Made by a program: the position numbers and the translations under genes
Shown here: positions 55,588 through 64,000 of the stretch, piece after piece
Layout: each line of letters begins with the position of its first letter
How positions within the stretch are numbered: the first letter of the stretch is position 1
Assembly: GCA_021781455.1 (NCBI GenBank)
Contig: JAJXWV010000015.1
Coordinates: forward strand, 60,435 to 124,434
Origin: Acidobacteriota bacterium
GTDB lineage: Bacteria > Acidobacteriota > Thermoanaerobaculia > Gp7-AA8
Length of the DNA: 64,000 nucleotides
Direction: 5' to 3'
The notes under the pieces: model-generated
Seen by the model: only the letters and a program-made list of their open reading frames with translations
Databases searched by the model: none
Told to the model about the DNA's origin: nothing

Positions 55588-57086
55588 TGCGGAGCTCCTA
55601 TCGGTGGTGCTGGCCAGTTCAGCGGAGCGTAAAGCCAGAACCGCTCGTCGCGGTTCTCAAAAACGAAGTCGTGATTGGCGTAGAGCAGACGGAACCCGTG
55701 CGCTGCGGGATTGGGGATCTCCACGTTGAACAGCAGCAGCCACGGCCGGCCGGCGAAGTGCCGGACCGCCCGCCGCTCGGCCACCGGGTATGGCACTCTC
55801 AGGGCCTGCTCCATGCGGCGGTCCCACAGCATGTACGAGCCGTAGGCGCCTAACCCGGCGTACCAGAAACGCTTTCCGGGCAAGTACGGCAGGAGCGCTT
55901 CGCACTGCGTGAGATTGTGGGCGGCGATGTCGTAGCGGTCGAGGTGATTGACGCGGATGAACTGAGCCATCTCCTGCGCGCCCGAAAAGCTGAACCGCCA
56001 GTCGGCTACCCAGTAGCCGACAGCCACGAGCAGAGAGAACGCGAGCGATGCGTTCAGCAGCAGCGCGGCCGCGACACCGGCGTGCTTCCGCATGCTTTGC
56101 TCCTCGCGCCCGTAGCAGTCCGCGATCCAGACCGCGAAAAGCGTGGTGATCAGGAGCAGACCGAAGTGGCGCATTCCGCCTGCCCAGACGAACGAATAGA
56201 CCGTCATCAGCGCGAGAAGCGGCCCCCACAGAAAGAGCAGCGCGATTGTGCGCCCACCCAGGGCCAGCGTGAGCGCGAGAAGCAGGAGCAGGCTCAGAAC
56301 GAACGAGAAGCGATCGTCGAGCGTGGGGAAAAAAGCGTTCGAGATGGCCACACCGGCCATGGCCGGATGAATCATCCGCACCACGCCCGGATACGCGGTA
56401 TCGGGCAGTGTACGCAGCTCCCACGCCGCGAAGAGTCCGCCCGCCAGCATCAGCACCAGCGAGATCGAAGTCTGTGCTCTGCGGATCTCACGCAGGCGGA
56501 TCGACTCGTAAAGAAACGCCGCACCGGCGATGGCTGCGATGACGAGGCCGTGCACCGTGGTATTCGCCGCCAGGGCCACCGCCCCGGCCAGGATGAGCGG
56601 CCGCTTCCAGCGCTGCCGCCACGCCGCTGCGATCGCAAACAGGAGCAGGATCGTCAACGCGTACGGCCGCGCGATCACGGCGTACTCGTAAGCCATGAAA
56701 TAGGAGAACGCGAAGAGAACCTTCGTCAGTCGAGTGAACGGCGCCGCGAGGGTAAAGAGCGCCACCGCGGCGGCCGCAATCACGACATTCGTGAGTCGCT
56801 CGGCCACGTACGGCAGGCCGGAGTGGACGATCGGCCGGAGCAGGAGAAACCAGAGCGCCGGGGTGCCGCCGTAGGGTAGTCGCGCGAACATGGTCGCCAT
56901 CGACGTGTCCCGAACGAAGAGCCAGGACTCCGCTTCATCGCGCCACGGCTCGTGACGCAATGCCACCGCAACGACGATCGCCACATACACAACGATGACG
57001 GCGAAGAAGAGCAGCCGCGGCGGACGCCGCTCGCTGGATGTCAGTGCCAACGGCGACCAGAACTTCCGCGTCCCGGCTTCACTCAT
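55584..57086 (-). CDS. Multi-pass GT-C-like membrane protein
   Basis: 500 aa from ATG 57086; the longer ORF reads out of frame through the cupin gene. About ten transmembrane helices. After the first helix comes RHEPWRDEAESWLFVRDTS, where the acidic DEAE motif in the first external loop resembles the catalytic motif of GT-C glycosyltransferases (PMT/ArnT/Wzy-like). The C-terminal soluble part has GYWVADWRFSF and NFDRRDERFWLY-like segments. Function is unproven. It is translationally coupled to the cupin and cyclodeaminase genes. Confidence 0.72.
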   Translation of the reverse strand: MSEAGTRKFWSPLALTSSERRPPRLLFFAVIVVYVAIVVAVALRHEPWRDEAESWLFVRDTSMATMFARLPYGGTPALWFLLLRPIVHSGLPYVAERLTNVVIAAAAVALFTLAAPFTRLTKVLFAFSYFMAYEYAVIARPYALTILLLFAIAAAWRQRWKRPLILAGAVALAANTTVHGLVIAAIAGAAFLYESIRLREIRRAQTSISLVLMLAGGLFAAWELRTLPDTAYPGVVRMIHPAMAGVAISNAFFPTLDDRFSFVLSLLLLLALTLALGGRTIALLFLWGPLLALMTVYSFVWAGGMRHFGLLLITTLFAVWIADCYGREEQSMRKHAGVAAALLLNASLAFSLLVAVGYWVADWRFSFSGAQEMAQFIRVNHLDRYDIAAHNLTQCEALLPYLPGKRFWYAGLGAYGSYMLWDRRMEQALRVPYPVAERRAVRHFAGRPWLLLFNVEIPNPAAHGFRLLYANHDFVFENRDERFWLYAPLNWPAPPIGAPQ

Positions 57087-57441
57087 CACGATGGACGCTG
57101 CCGGGCGAGAACGCAGGCACGCACACGGCGATGTACTCCGCGCCTTCCGGCCCTGGCGTCGAGTACTGCACCCACTCGCCACGCGGTGCGATGATCGCCT
57201 CGCCGGCGCGCACGTCGACTACCCCTGTGTGCGTGGCCACACGCAGCGTTCCCCTAAGGACGACCGTGTACTCGTCGAACTCCGGCGTCTGGCGTGGCTC
57301 GACCCAGCCACTCGGGCTTTTCATGCGGGCCACGCTGACGTCATCGGTCTTCGAGTTCACACGGCCGATGAACTCCTCGATGATCTTCGGCTTGTTGCCG
57401 GCCGCTCTGACGATCGAAGGGCGGACGATGTGATTCGCCAT
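57079..57441 (-). CDS. Cupin-domain protein
   Basis: 120 aa from ATG 57441. The cupin core reads EFDEYTVVLRGTLRVATHTGVVDVRAGEAIIAPRGEWVQYSTP. The usual metal histidines of motif 1 are absent (EFDEYTVVL), so it may not bind a metal in the common way. A TAAACT hexamer 7 nt before the ATG and the absence of a Shine-Dalgarno suggest a leaderless mRNA heading the cupin, membrane-protein and cyclodeaminase operon. Confidence 0.85.
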   Translation of the reverse strand: MANHIVRPSIVRAAGNKPKIIEEFIGRVNSKTDDVSVARMKSPSGWVEPRQTPEFDEYTVVLRGTLRVATHTGVVDVRAGEAIIAPRGEWVQYSTPGPEGAEYIAVCVPAFSPGSVHRDE

Positions 57442-57448
57442 GGACGGT

Positions 57449-57454
57449 AGTTTA
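57449..57454 (-). promoter_or_regulatory. Leaderless-type -10 hexamer (TAAACT) of the cupin operon
   Basis: Minus-strand TAAACT, a 7-nt spacer, ATG 57441. The TAA of the hexamer is also the stop codon of the DUF4186 pseudogene. Confidence 0.5.
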
Positions 57455-57822
57455 CGCGAGCGACTGCTCGAGCCAGCGTTCGATGACACGGACGACGGAG
57501 CCGAGCTCCTCATCCGTCAAGTGGTGTCCGCTGGCAAGTGGTGTCCGCTGGCGATTTCGTGCACCTTCTGCAGGCACCCCCCGGCAGAAGGTTGCGGTCG
57601 CGTGCTGCGCGACCAAGACGGGGTGGTTCGTCCACGGCGTCTGCTTCGGGTCATTTCGCGGTGCGGCCGGTGCAACGCGTGTCGAGATGATCTCGCGCGC
57701 CTGCTCCACGACATGCGGTACGCCCAGATCTGCAGACACGCGAGCTCGCGCCCCTGCAGGACGAACTTCCGCCGGAACGGAATGGCGGCCAGCCGGCGGA
57801 AGGCCTCGTCGACGTCGATCAC
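57452..57822 (-). pseudogene. DUF4186-like gene broken by frameshifts and a 17-bp tandem duplication
   Basis: No single frame is intact, but stitched frames give a DUF4186-type protein: FRRKFVLQGREL in one frame, then EQAREIISTRVAPAAPRND and KQTPWTNHPVLVAQHATATF in a second, CRGCLQKVHEIASGHHL in the first again, and TDEELGSVVRVIERWLEQ in the last. Shifts occur near 57730, at a run of six G (about 57573) and at a duplicated AAGTGGTGTCCGCTGGC (57519-57552). A GTG at 57822 is a plausible original start. The family's function is unknown. Identification is by recall of the family pattern (QTP..GHPV..AQHATA..CRGCL..WH). Confidence 0.72.
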
Positions 57823-57848
57823 GCTGGCGGAAGAGCAATGCGCGGGCC

Positions 57849-58676
57849 TTATGTCCGCCGCCGGCCGCCGAACTTCCAGGAGTTCGCGTTCCGGAAAATG
57901 ACGTAGACGGACTGCGGATCGATCTCCGGTGCCGTCAGCCACTGCTCGACCGTGGAACGCCGGATGTAGCGTGTTTGCGGCGTCACGAGCTGGTCGAAAG
58001 CAACGTGATGAAAGAACCGAAATGGCCGCGGCGCGATCCAGCTGAAATACGCGGCCATCGGCAGACGGCGTAGCCACGTTTGCGATCTCAACGGCCGGAC
58101 GTTCAACAGCCTGGCTGCGACGAAGAACGGGACGGCCAGCGGCAGCGCGAAGCCGTATTTCGTCAGCCACCACGGCAGCCGCGATGTCACCCGCCTCAGC
58201 GGATCGACGAACCAGCGGACCACGGCGTTCCCTTCGTGTGCGTAGACCCAGCAGTGAAAGCGCCCACCCGGGCGGGCGTGGCGCAAAACCGAGCGGAATC
58301 CCGCCTCCGGCTCCTTCAGGTGATGGAGAACGCCGATGCAGTACACCACGTCGAAGTCACCGAGCTGCGCGCTCGTCAGATCTCCGCGGAGCAGCTCGAC
58401 GGGAACGTCCGCGCCGGCTGCATCGAGATTCCGTCGCGTCTGCTCGATCGTGTCTCCGAGCTCGATGCCGGTGAGCTCCCGCGGATGACACTGTACGACC
58501 CAGTACAGCATCGAGCCGTTGCCGAAGCCGAGCTCCAGGACATCACGGCCGCGAAGATCGTCCGTACCGATCGGCGCGAACCAGTCGAGAAACTCGTCTC
58601 GTGTGTAGACCGATCCGATCCGGTTCCACGACTGTGCAAACGCTTCGGCCGTGCGTGTGTCGGGTGCCTCAGCCAT
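57849..58676 (-). CDS. SAM-dependent methyltransferase
   Basis: 275 aa from ATG 58676. Class I motif I reads VLELGFGNGSML (about residue 47), followed by GIELGDT and FDVVYCIGVLHHLKEP. The C-terminal half has a hydrophobic region (FALPLAVPFFVAARLLNV) that may attach it to the membrane. It overlaps the second methyltransferase gene by 8 nt. Substrate is unknown; a glycan or lipid intermediate is likely from the neighbours. Confidence 0.88.
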   Translation of the reverse strand: MAEAPDTRTAEAFAQSWNRIGSVYTRDEFLDWFAPIGTDDLRGRDVLELGFGNGSMLYWVVQCHPRELTGIELGDTIEQTRRNLDAAGADVPVELLRGDLTSAQLGDFDVVYCIGVLHHLKEPEAGFRSVLRHARPGGRFHCWVYAHEGNAVVRWFVDPLRRVTSRLPWWLTKYGFALPLAVPFFVAARLLNVRPLRSQTWLRRLPMAAYFSWIAPRPFRFFHHVAFDQLVTPQTRYIRRSTVEQWLTAPEIDPQSVYVIFRNANSWKFGGRRRT

Positions 58677-59418
58677 CGCTGCTCCGCCGCGCCACTGCGT
58701 AAAGCTGTGCACCGCGCGAGGTCGAGTTGAGGTGGAAGAGAAGGCGCAGCACGCCGCTGACGAACCGCTGGGGCGCCCCGTACTCGCGCTCGCCGAAGGC
58801 GCTCATCGTCTGCCTTGGCCTCAGGTTGGCGATTCGCTTCGAGAGGTCGTGAAATGGGAATCCGGCGTTCCAGACCTTCTCCGGGTTCCAGCCGCTGGTC
58901 GCCAGAAGCGCCGACATGTCGCCGGCGCTGAAATGCCTGACGTGGCCGACGAACCGCTCCGTCGTGCCTACGCGCCCGCTCTGCGTCGTCAGCAGGAGAA
59001 CCGCGTGCGGCGCGGCGAGGCTCCGGATGTTCCGCAGGAACCTGGCCGGGTCGCCGAGGTGTTCGACGATCTCCGACGCGACGACCGCGTCGAACACTCC
59101 GGCACCGGTCAGCGGCGCCGACTCCGCATCGGCGGCGTACCACGCGATCTCCGGCATGAGTTCCGAATTTTGAGCGACCTGCGTCGGCGACAGGTCGACG
59201 CCGGCAAGCCTCGCCTGAGGCAGGACGCGGTGGATCTGCGCCAGCAGTGACCCGTCGCCACAGCCGATGTCGATGACGGACGCCGGCGAGTGGCGAACGA
59301 GGTCGCGCAGAATCGTGTCGACTCGCATTCGCGGAGCCGGCATGTACCGCCAGTAGTCCGACCGGCCTTTCGTGAGCCGGGCGTAATAGTCGAGGTTCCG
59401 TTGTGTAGGATCGTTCAT
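58669..59418 (-). CDS. SAM-dependent methyltransferase
   Basis: 249 aa from ATG 59418, which overlaps the asnB stop (ATGA). Motif I VIDIGCGDGSLLAQI (about residue 47), VDLSPTQV, and FDAVVASEIVEHLGDP are class I features. The C-terminus resembles methyltransferases found in surface-polysaccharide clusters. It forms an operon with asnB and the next methyltransferase. Confidence 0.88.
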   Translation of the reverse strand: MNDPTQRNLDYYARLTKGRSDYWRYMPAPRMRVDTILRDLVRHSPASVIDIGCGDGSLLAQIHRVLPQARLAGVDLSPTQVAQNSELMPEIAWYAADAESAPLTGAGVFDAVVASEIVEHLGDPARFLRNIRSLAAPHAVLLLTTQSGRVGTTERFVGHVRHFSAGDMSALLATSGWNPEKVWNAGFPFHDLSKRIANLRPRQTMSAFGEREYGAPQRFVSGVLRLLFHLNSTSRGAQLYAVARRSSDG

Positions 59419-61292
59419 GACACTCGTCGCCCGAAGCGCTCGCACCACAGGGTGAAGACGAGCAGGTTCAGGATCTGCTTGCGGTTGTCGCGCCGCCCGC
59501 TCCAGTGATCCTCGAGCAGCCGGTGGACGAATTCCGGCCGCAGGACTCCGCCTGCCGCGACGCGGTTCCTGGCCAGAACTTTCTCGAGCATCGGTCGCAA
59601 CGGCCCTCGAAACCACTTTCCGATGGGCGCGCCGAAACCCTTCTTCGGACGCGATGCGATTTCGCGAGGCAACCGCCGCCCGACGTACTCCCGGAGGAAC
59701 CACTTCGAGGTGCGGCCGCGCAGCTTTGCGTGAGGTGGCAGCGAATCAGCGAACGCCACGACTTCGCAATCGAGAAACGGCACGCGCACTTCCAGGGAGG
59801 TGGCCATGCTCGCACGATCGACCTTCACGAGAACGCCGTCGGAAAGGTAGAACCTCTGGTCGGTCCTGAGCAGCTGTTCGAGCCAGCCGTCGTCTGCTTC
59901 GATCGAGGGCTGCAGGAGAAGAGAGTCGACGGCCCGCTCCGCGTCGGCGTCGTAATGGGTGAGCAAATCCGGCAGTTGCTCTTCCTCGAACGTTCCCATC
60001 CAGCGGAAGTGCCGTTTGATCAGATCGGGATGAAGGCCGCCCAGGAACTTCTTGACCTTGAACTCGGGCGAGAAATTCTCGTATCGGACCGGCAACAAGC
60101 GATGCGCCGCACCGACGGTGTTCCGCAGCCCCCGCAGCGCAAGGCCAGGTAAGCGCCGCGCCACTGAATGCGCGAGGTACGTCGGGTAGCCGGCGAAAAG
60201 CTCGTCGGCTCCGTCGCCGGAGAGCACCACCGTGACGTGCTCCCGCGCAAAGCGCGACAGAAGATAGGTCGGGTAGATCGAACCGTCCGCCAGCGGCTCG
60301 CCCAGACGCTCGCCGATCTCCGGAACGAGATCGACCATCGCGTCACTCGTCAGCTCCCTCGTGTGCTGATTGAGCTGCAGCAGGCGTGCGACCGCGGCGA
60401 ACCAGCGCGACTCATCGAAGCTTGCATCATCGAACGCGATCGAAAACGTCGACACGGGATCCGCCGAGACACGCCGTGCCGATTCGGCGATGATCGTCGA
60501 GTCGATGCCGCCGGAAAGAAAGACGCCGATCGGTACGTCGCTGATCAGATGGCGCTCCACCGCGGCATCGATCAGCCTGCCGAACTCCAGCAACGCTTCT
60601 TCGCTCGGCGAAATGCGGCCGACGAGACGGCGGAAATACCGCTGTTGCTCGATCTGTCCGGACGCGCTCACTTTCGCGAACCAGCCACCCTCGAGCTTCC
60701 GGACGCCGCGCACCATCGTCAGCGGCGTCGGCACGAAGTCGAGCTGCAGGTATGCCTGTAGCGCCGCGCGGTCGATCTCGAAATCGACACAACCACTGTC
60801 GAGAATCGTCTGCAGTTCCGACGAGAACACCACACCCACGGGCGCAGCCGCGTAGTAGAGCGGTTTGATCCCGAACGGGTCGCGAACCAGATAGCCGGTC
60901 CCGCTGCGGGTGTCGTACAGACAGAACGCAAACATCCCGTTCAGGCGGTCGAACGCCTTCTCGCCATGGAGAAGGTACTGATTGACGATGACTTCCGTGT
61001 CGGATGCGGAGGTGAGCTCGAGGCCGGCGGCAACACACTCCCGGCGAAGCTCGCGATAGTTGTAGATCTCGCCGTTGAAGACGATCACCACCTGATGGCG
61101 TGCGTCCCAGAGCGGCTGATCGGCGGCGTGGGACAGATCGATGATGCTGAGGCGGCGATGGCCCAGAACAGCGTGGTCGAGCGCCGCGATGCCTTCTCCG
61201 TCAGGCCCGCGATGTGCGAGTTGCGACAGAGCCCGGGCCGTCTCCGCCCGGAACGGTTGGGTCAGCGCCAGACCACCGAAGATCCCGCACAA
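59415..61292 (-). CDS. asnB: Asparagine synthase (glutamine-hydrolysing)
   Basis: 625 aa. Cys2 of MCGIFGG is the glutaminase nucleophile, followed by RGPDGEG and VFNGEIYNYREL. The synthetase domain carries the P-loop VFLSGGIDSTIIAES and VVLSGDGADELFAGYP. It amidates an acid with glutamine and ATP. Given its position between a glycosyltransferase and two methyltransferases, it may act on a surface-glycan or natural-product substrate and not on free aspartate. Context cannot settle this. It starts 3 nt after the glycosyltransferase gene. Confidence 0.92.
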   Translation of the reverse strand: MCGIFGGLALTQPFRAETARALSQLAHRGPDGEGIAALDHAVLGHRRLSIIDLSHAADQPLWDARHQVVIVFNGEIYNYRELRRECVAAGLELTSASDTEVIVNQYLLHGEKAFDRLNGMFAFCLYDTRSGTGYLVRDPFGIKPLYYAAAPVGVVFSSELQTILDSGCVDFEIDRAALQAYLQLDFVPTPLTMVRGVRKLEGGWFAKVSASGQIEQQRYFRRLVGRISPSEEALLEFGRLIDAAVERHLISDVPIGVFLSGGIDSTIIAESARRVSADPVSTFSIAFDDASFDESRWFAAVARLLQLNQHTRELTSDAMVDLVPEIGERLGEPLADGSIYPTYLLSRFAREHVTVVLSGDGADELFAGYPTYLAHSVARRLPGLALRGLRNTVGAAHRLLPVRYENFSPEFKVKKFLGGLHPDLIKRHFRWMGTFEEEQLPDLLTHYDADAERAVDSLLLQPSIEADDGWLEQLLRTDQRFYLSDGVLVKVDRASMATSLEVRVPFLDCEVVAFADSLPPHAKLRGRTSKWFLREYVGRRLPREIASRPKKGFGAPIGKWFRGPLRPMLEKVLARNRVAAGGVLRPEFVHRLLEDHWSGRRDNRKQILNLLVFTLWCERFGRRVS

Positions 61293-61295
61293 CGG

Positions 61296-62294
61296 TCAGT
61301 TTCCGTCCGCCGAGTCCGCCGCATCCATCCCGATCGTGTCGCGGATGTCGTACGGACGCGTCACACCGACCTGATAAAGGATCCGAACGTTCAGCTCGGC
61401 CAGAAGCCCCGACATCAAACACAGAAGCGAAGTGATGTAGAGCAGAAGCATGATGAAGATCAGCGGCGTGCTCTCGACGTGGCCCAGGAAGAACGCACGG
61501 TAAGCGACCACGCCGAAGGCGACTGTTCCGAGAGCGAAGAAGAACGCTGCGATTTTTCCGAAGAGATAGGCCGGTGAGGAGCTGTAGCTCGACAGCATCA
61601 CCACCGTCAGCAGGTCGACGAGCACCTTCCCGATTCGCGAAAAGCCGTACTTGCTCGTGCCGCGCAATCGCGGCCGGTGGTTGACGACCACCTCGGTGAT
61701 CCGCGCGCCCTGCGCCTGCGCGTATGCAGGCAGGAAGCGATGCATCTCGCCGAGGATGTTCACTCCCTCGAGATACTCGCGACGGAAAACTTTCAACGTG
61801 CAGCCGACGTCGTGGATCCGCAGATGCAGCGATTTCCGGATCACGAAGTTCGCGATCACCGACGGGATCGTTCGCCGCCAGACGCTGTCATGGCGGTCTC
61901 GGCGCCAGCCACAGACGACATCCGCTTCGTCGGCGAGGATCGGCTCCAGCAACCGCGGCAGATCGTTCGGATCATTCTGCAGGTCGGCATCGAGGAAGGC
62001 CAGATAGCGGCCGCGGCTGGCGTGGGTTCCCGCGGCCATCGCCGCGGTCTGGCCACATCCGGTCCGAAAGCGCAGACCGCGCAGCCAGGGCTTGCCGCAG
62101 GAAGCCTCGCGCAACCGCTGCCAGCTTCCGTCGCGGCTGCCGTCGTCGACAATGACGACCTCCATCGACAGCGGCTGTGCCGCGCGAAACGCCTCGAGCT
62201 CGGATACGAGCGCGGCGATGTTGTCCACCTCGTCACGCACGGGCACGATGACGCTGAGCTCGACAGATGGTCCGCTATCATCCACGCCGCGCAT
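61296..62294 (-). CDS. Polyprenyl-phosphate glycosyltransferase (DPM1/GtrB-like, GT2)
   Basis: 332 aa from ATG 62294. The GT2 domain reads LSVIVPVRDEVDNI, VIVDDGSRDGSW and LDADLQNDPNDL (DxD-type). Two C-terminal transmembrane helices (IAAFFFALGTVAFGVVAYRAFF and PLIFIMLLLYITSLLCLMSGLL) match GtrB/ArnC-like enzymes that load a sugar onto undecaprenyl phosphate. TACAAT lies 11 nt upstream of the ATG with AAGGA in between. The sugar would feed GT-C enzymes such as the flanking membrane proteins. Confidence 0.92.
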   Translation of the reverse strand: MRGVDDSGPSVELSVIVPVRDEVDNIAALVSELEAFRAAQPLSMEVVIVDDGSRDGSWQRLREASCGKPWLRGLRFRTGCGQTAAMAAGTHASRGRYLAFLDADLQNDPNDLPRLLEPILADEADVVCGWRRDRHDSVWRRTIPSVIANFVIRKSLHLRIHDVGCTLKVFRREYLEGVNILGEMHRFLPAYAQAQGARITEVVVNHRPRLRGTSKYGFSRIGKVLVDLLTVVMLSSYSSSPAYLFGKIAAFFFALGTVAFGVVAYRAFFLGHVESTPLIFIMLLLYITSLLCLMSGLLAELNVRILYQVGVTRPYDIRDTIGMDAADSADGN

Positions 62295-62350
62295 TCCTTG
62301 GCGCGATTGTAACCGCTGCGCTTCCGGCGCCGCGCCTGACGCCGCCCCGC

Positions 62351-63901
62351 TCACGGCCACGTTCCACTCACGAGCAACGGCCGTCGGGCAGCATCGCCGT
62401 CGGGAACGAGCGGCGGACAGACCGGTCGGATCGGCGGCTGCCGCTGCCGCTGATACAGCCACCACATCCCCCACCGGCCGGCCAGGATGATCGGCTCGCT
62501 GGCCCGGCGAAATGCCGGTGCACCGAGATCGAGCGGCGCCCGGATCACGAAATAGTCGAAATGCGAATCCGGCGAGTTCCACCGGAACAGGCGGGGATCC
62601 CATCCTAGGCCGGGAGTGGTCATCGGATCGGCGCCCGGCCGGTAGTGCATCAGCACGGGGAAGTTGCTGGCGAACGACCATCCGATGGTGCCGCCTTTGC
62701 GCGCCTGGTAATACGCCGAATAGTGCAGGTACATCGGCCCTCCGACGAACTCGCTGCGCGGTTCCGCATTGAGGAGCAGAACCCCGCGGTTCGTCGGCAG
62801 GTGGTCGACGAGTCGATCGAACGAGTCGGCCTCGATGCCGAACCGGTAGAAGCGCGCGGACAGAATCGCCAGCCAGCCGAAGGCCGCGATCACAATGAGC
62901 GGCCGCACCAGCGATGGCCGCACCAGGGAAGCGCGCCTCTCGAGCGCCAGCGGGATCGTCGCCGCGCACAAGACGGCGAATCGCTGGTTCACAAAGGCGG
63001 TGCCGAATACCGATTGTGGCAGGAAGAAGTACATCAGGCCGAAGACGATTGCGGGCATCCAGCGTCTGGCATCGCGTGTAAAGCGGACGCCGCAAACAAC
63101 GACGATGAGTGCCAGCGCGATCGCGTAAAAGAACGCGGCTCGCTCGTAAGCGGCACTCAGCAGATCGGACGGGAACTGCAGGAGACGGTCCGAACCGAGG
63201 CCCCACATCGGCGGAATGTTCACGCGCGCCTCGTGGCTGCGCATGCGATGCACCCACCAGAGAAGAGCAGGTATTGGCATGACGTACGGGAGTGCCGCGG
63301 CAATCATCTGCCGCGGAGTGCGCCACAGGAAGAGGTGCATGGCCCCCGCCGCTGCCGCCGCACCCACAAACACGAGCGCGTGCGAGATGACCAGCAATGC
63401 GGCAATGAACGTCAGAAGGACGCCGCGGACCAGGGTCCGCCGGCCCATGTAGTCGTACGCCAGGGCCACGAAAACGATCGCGAGCGGGATGCTCGCCAGG
63501 AAATTCAGAAAACCCCAGTAGAACGAGAAGCCGAAAGCGAGCGGAAAGCCGACGAGTGCGAGCCAGTCATCGACACCGGCGCGACGCGTGAGAGACAGCA
63601 TCGACAGCGGCAGCGCCACAATGGCCAGGAAAACGACGGCCTTCAATGCGCCGTTGACAGGCAGAATGAAGGCGAACAGCCGTGTAATGGCATAGCCGAG
63701 CAGGTAAGGGGTAAACCAGTTCTGCTCGACGACGCGGTCGAAGCGATAGCAGGGATCACCGTAGAACTTCCAGAGCGTGATCTGGGCCGCGTGCTGCGGC
63801 AGATCGATCATGGGAAGACGGTATGTGAGCAGCAGTGGAACGGCAGCGGCGAGAGCGCAGCCGACAAAGGCGATGCCAAGGAGAAGGCCGCGCGGACGCA
63901 T
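62351..63901 (-). CDS. Multi-pass membrane protein, GT-C-like, unknown
   Basis: 516 aa from ATG 63901, chosen because TACCAT ends 7 nt upstream. Starts at 63937 and 63910 would overlap the predicted promoter. About ten to eleven transmembrane helices. The first external loop begins YRLPMIDLPQHAAQITLWKF, with an Asp in the position of GT-C acidic residues. A C-terminal soluble domain (SDSHFDYFVIRAPLDLGAP) follows the last helix. A membrane glycosyltransferase acting on a polyprenyl-phosphate sugar is plausible next to a DPM1-like enzyme, but I recognise no named family. Confidence 0.7.
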   Translation of the reverse strand: MRPRGLLLGIAFVGCALAAAVPLLLTYRLPMIDLPQHAAQITLWKFYGDPCYRFDRVVEQNWFTPYLLGYAITRLFAFILPVNGALKAVVFLAIVALPLSMLSLTRRAGVDDWLALVGFPLAFGFSFYWGFLNFLASIPLAIVFVALAYDYMGRRTLVRGVLLTFIAALLVISHALVFVGAAAAAGAMHLFLWRTPRQMIAAALPYVMPIPALLWWVHRMRSHEARVNIPPMWGLGSDRLLQFPSDLLSAAYERAAFFYAIALALIVVVCGVRFTRDARRWMPAIVFGLMYFFLPQSVFGTAFVNQRFAVLCAATIPLALERRASLVRPSLVRPLIVIAAFGWLAILSARFYRFGIEADSFDRLVDHLPTNRGVLLLNAEPRSEFVGGPMYLHYSAYYQARKGGTIGWSFASNFPVLMHYRPGADPMTTPGLGWDPRLFRWNSPDSHFDYFVIRAPLDLGAPAFRRASEPIILAGRWGMWWLYQRQRQPPIRPVCPPLVPDGDAARRPLLVSGTWP

Positions 63902-63908
63902 TGCCGCC

Positions 63909-63914
63909 ATGGTA
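63909..63914 (-). promoter_or_regulatory. Leaderless-type promoter (TTGCCC - 17 nt - TACCAT)
   Basis: Minus-strand TACCAT lies 7 nt before ATG 63901. A TTGCCC at 63932-63937, with a 17-nt spacer, could be its -35. Confidence 0.55.
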
Positions 63915-63947
63915 GATGGGCCGGGGGGCAGGGGCAACGGTGGGGGG

Positions 63948-63983
63948 AAAAGAAAAAGGCCCTCGAGTTTCCCCGAGGGCCTT
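63948..63983 (-). terminator. Rho-independent terminator of a gene beyond the right edge
   Basis: Minus-strand AAGGCCCTCG, an 8-nt loop, CGAGGGCCTT and then TTTTCTTTT. It is the clearest intrinsic terminator in the window and ends a minus-strand transcript entering from the right. Confidence 0.9.
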
Positions 63984-64000
63984 CCATATATCCCGGCGAC

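Noticed and set aside
57452-57838. C-terminal fragment of a DegT-type aminotransferase
   Set aside because: The end (HHLTDEELGSVVRVIE) is vaguely similar, but the preceding QTP...HPVLVAQHATA...CRGC pattern fits DUF4186 much better.

Overview
This window is about 64 kb of GC-rich chromosome from an aerobic, diderm bacterium. The gene content includes an alternative complex III (ActABCDEF) next to a caa3-type cytochrome c oxidase, a complete System I (Ccm) cytochrome c maturation operon, a TonB-dependent receptor with a carboxypeptidase-like N-terminal domain, and a fully syntenic str-S10-spc-alpha cluster with zinc-type S14, S4 and L36. I infer an Acidobacteriota-like organism (for example Thermoanaerobaculia or Vicinamibacteria). 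This rests on gene content only and is not proven.

Layout. 1-10.6 kb (minus strand): respiratory operon actA-actB-actC-actD-actE-actF-hyp-sco-ctaC-ctaD, with ctaD cut by the window edge and a recognisable promoter at about 10.70 kb. 10.8-11.35 kb: a DUF502 membrane protein. 11.5-15.4 kb (minus): a TPP-riboswitch-controlled operon of TonB receptor, PnuC/PnuT-type transporter and NadR-like P-loop kinase, read here as thiamine uptake and phosphorylation. 15.9-23.5 kb (minus): ccmABCDEFGHI in textbook order, including a 49-aa ccmD. 23.6-32.5 kb: mostly plus-strand single genes (HEAT-repeat/cyclophilin lipoprotein, 2-hydroxyacid dehydrogenase, EamA permease, M28 peptidase with a large membrane domain), with an isochorismatase-like hydrolase and a DUF4097 protein on the minus strand. 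32.6-54.5 kb (minus): 35 consecutive genes from rpsL to rplQ behind one strong sigma-70-like promoter. 54.6-63.9 kb (minus): ornithine cyclodeaminase-like enzyme, membrane GT-C-like proteins, cupin, a broken DUF4186 gene, two SAM methyltransferases, AsnB-type asparagine synthase and a DPM1-like glycosyltransferase.

The most striking structure is not a gene. Nearly every gene junction with room for it carries an inverted pair of short tandem-repeat arrays. Most have a 7-bp period: several unrelated heptamer words such as AGTACTG/AGTGCTG, AGTCCTG, TTGGCTC, GGTGTCG, GCAGATC and GCGGGCA, followed after a short unique spacer by the reverse complement. In the ribosomal cluster all 22 junctions longer than 16 nt hold an inverted repeat (19 are heptamer-type), and all 12 junctions without one are 15 nt or less, or overlap. 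The arrays start 0-14 nt after the stop codon of the upstream gene and have fixed arm polarity. Where neighbouring genes overlap, related elements lie inside coding sequence and encode part of a signal peptide (Sco, ActE). Others form protein C-termini (CcmH, CcmA). A second theme is a TAnnnT -10 hexamer 6-7 nt upstream of the start codon of seven stand-alone genes, which predicts leaderless mRNAs.
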